Assembly (NCBI GenBank): GCA_046498185.1
Contig: JAWOBE010000200.1
Span: forward strand, 1-5,371
Length of the DNA: 5,371 nucleotides
From: CAYXDR01 sp046498185
Lineage (GTDB): Bacteria; Desulfobacterota; DSM-4660; Desulfatiglandales; Desulfatiglandaceae
Direction: 5' to 3'
Part shown: positions 5,262 through 5,371 of the stretch, one piece after another
Layout: every line of letters begins with the position of its first letter
Position numbering within the stretch: the stretch's first letter is position 1
Notes under the pieces: model-generated
What the model was told of the DNA's origin: nothing
Seen by the model: only the letters and a program-made list of their open reading frames with translations
Database searches by the model: none
Position numbers and translations under genes: made by a program

Positions 5262-5371
5262 ATGGCCACACCGGCATCCGGTGAGAAGGGAAAGAAATTG
5301 GTGCAGAAACCAAGGGAAATCGTCGTTTTACTGCAAAACGGTGACCTCGAGACGGGGGAGTTCCAGGGAGA
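5262..5371 (+). CDS. Unknown small protein, 5' part (continues at base 1 if circular)
   Basis: This holds the start of the unrecognised junction ORF. ATG at 5262 is followed by 36 full codons (MATPASGEKGKKLVQKPRE, then VVLLQNGDLETGEFQG) before the window ends. The frame is also open upstream to a TGA at 5229-5231, but no other ATG, GTG or TTG start lies in those ten codons, so ATG 5262 is the only candidate. Ribosome binding is poor: GGAAG sits only 3 nt away. The sequence from 5263 is the exact repeat of bases 1-109, and only the junction reading gives the full 69-residue product. Confidence 0.4.
   Translation, partial: MATPASGEKGKKLVQKPREIVVLLQNGDLETGEFQG
5263..5371. repeat. Right copy of exact 109-bp terminal direct repeat
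   Basis: Identical to bases 1-109 with no mismatch. Just before it lies AACTGGAAGCCCA, including the A that completes the ATG of the junction ORF. The repeat ends with the window, so its true right boundary cannot be seen. Confidence 0.97.

Noticed and set aside
1..5371. Phage, defence-system or retron content
   Set aside because: No reverse transcriptase, nuclease-helicase, capsid, integrase or structured ncRNA next to such a gene is present; HigBA is the only defence-related module and is well known.

Overview
This 5371-base window looks bacterial. It most resembles DNA from a Desulfobacterota (formerly delta-proteobacterial) or similar environmental genome, recovered as a short metagenome-type contig. 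That guess rests on one very large soluble multi-PAS hybrid histidine kinase with the N-terminal signature KPTYEKLEQRV and Cys-x2-Cys sensor motifs, and on a long palindromic intergenic repeat with TCGTAAAAAGT ends. I associate both with that phylum from memory. No rRNA, tRNA or housekeeping gene is present to settle the taxonomy.

The first 109 bases are repeated exactly as the last 109 bases (1-109 = 5263-5371). The simplest reading is a circular assembly of 5262 bp printed with its overlap. The alternative is a unit bounded by two copies of a repeat. Read as a circle, a 69-codon ORF of unknown function (ATG at 5262, stop at 207-209) runs across the junction.

Layout: 1-209, the 3' part of the junction ORF. 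210-619, a stretch without a convincing gene, holding a hairpin just after the ORF stop and an integron-like GTTAGGC core preceded by a hairpin. 620-1255, a complete higB-higA type II toxin-antitoxin operon with a near-consensus promoter, a direct-repeat operator candidate and an apparently leaderless toxin gene. 1256-1520, a non-coding stretch with two hairpins and one copy of a 24-bp repeat. 1532-4798, a 1088-residue hybrid sensor histidine kinase (GAF, four PAS domains, HisKA, HATPase, receiver). 4799-5261, non-coding, with the second copy of the 24-bp repeat directly followed by a palindromic MITE-like element of about 155 bp. 5262-5371, the 5' part of the junction ORF again.

The genes do not form one pathway. 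HigBA is a self-contained, autoregulated stress or addiction module. The kinase is an orphan cytoplasmic signalling protein with no adjacent response regulator or output gene. The repeats and the toxin-antitoxin pair suggest accessory, rearrangement-prone DNA. No replication, mobilisation, integrase, transposase, phage-defence or CRISPR gene is visible, so I do not claim a new system. The points most worth following are the exact terminal repeat, the repeat-bracketed kinase with its internal composition break, and the leaderless higB.
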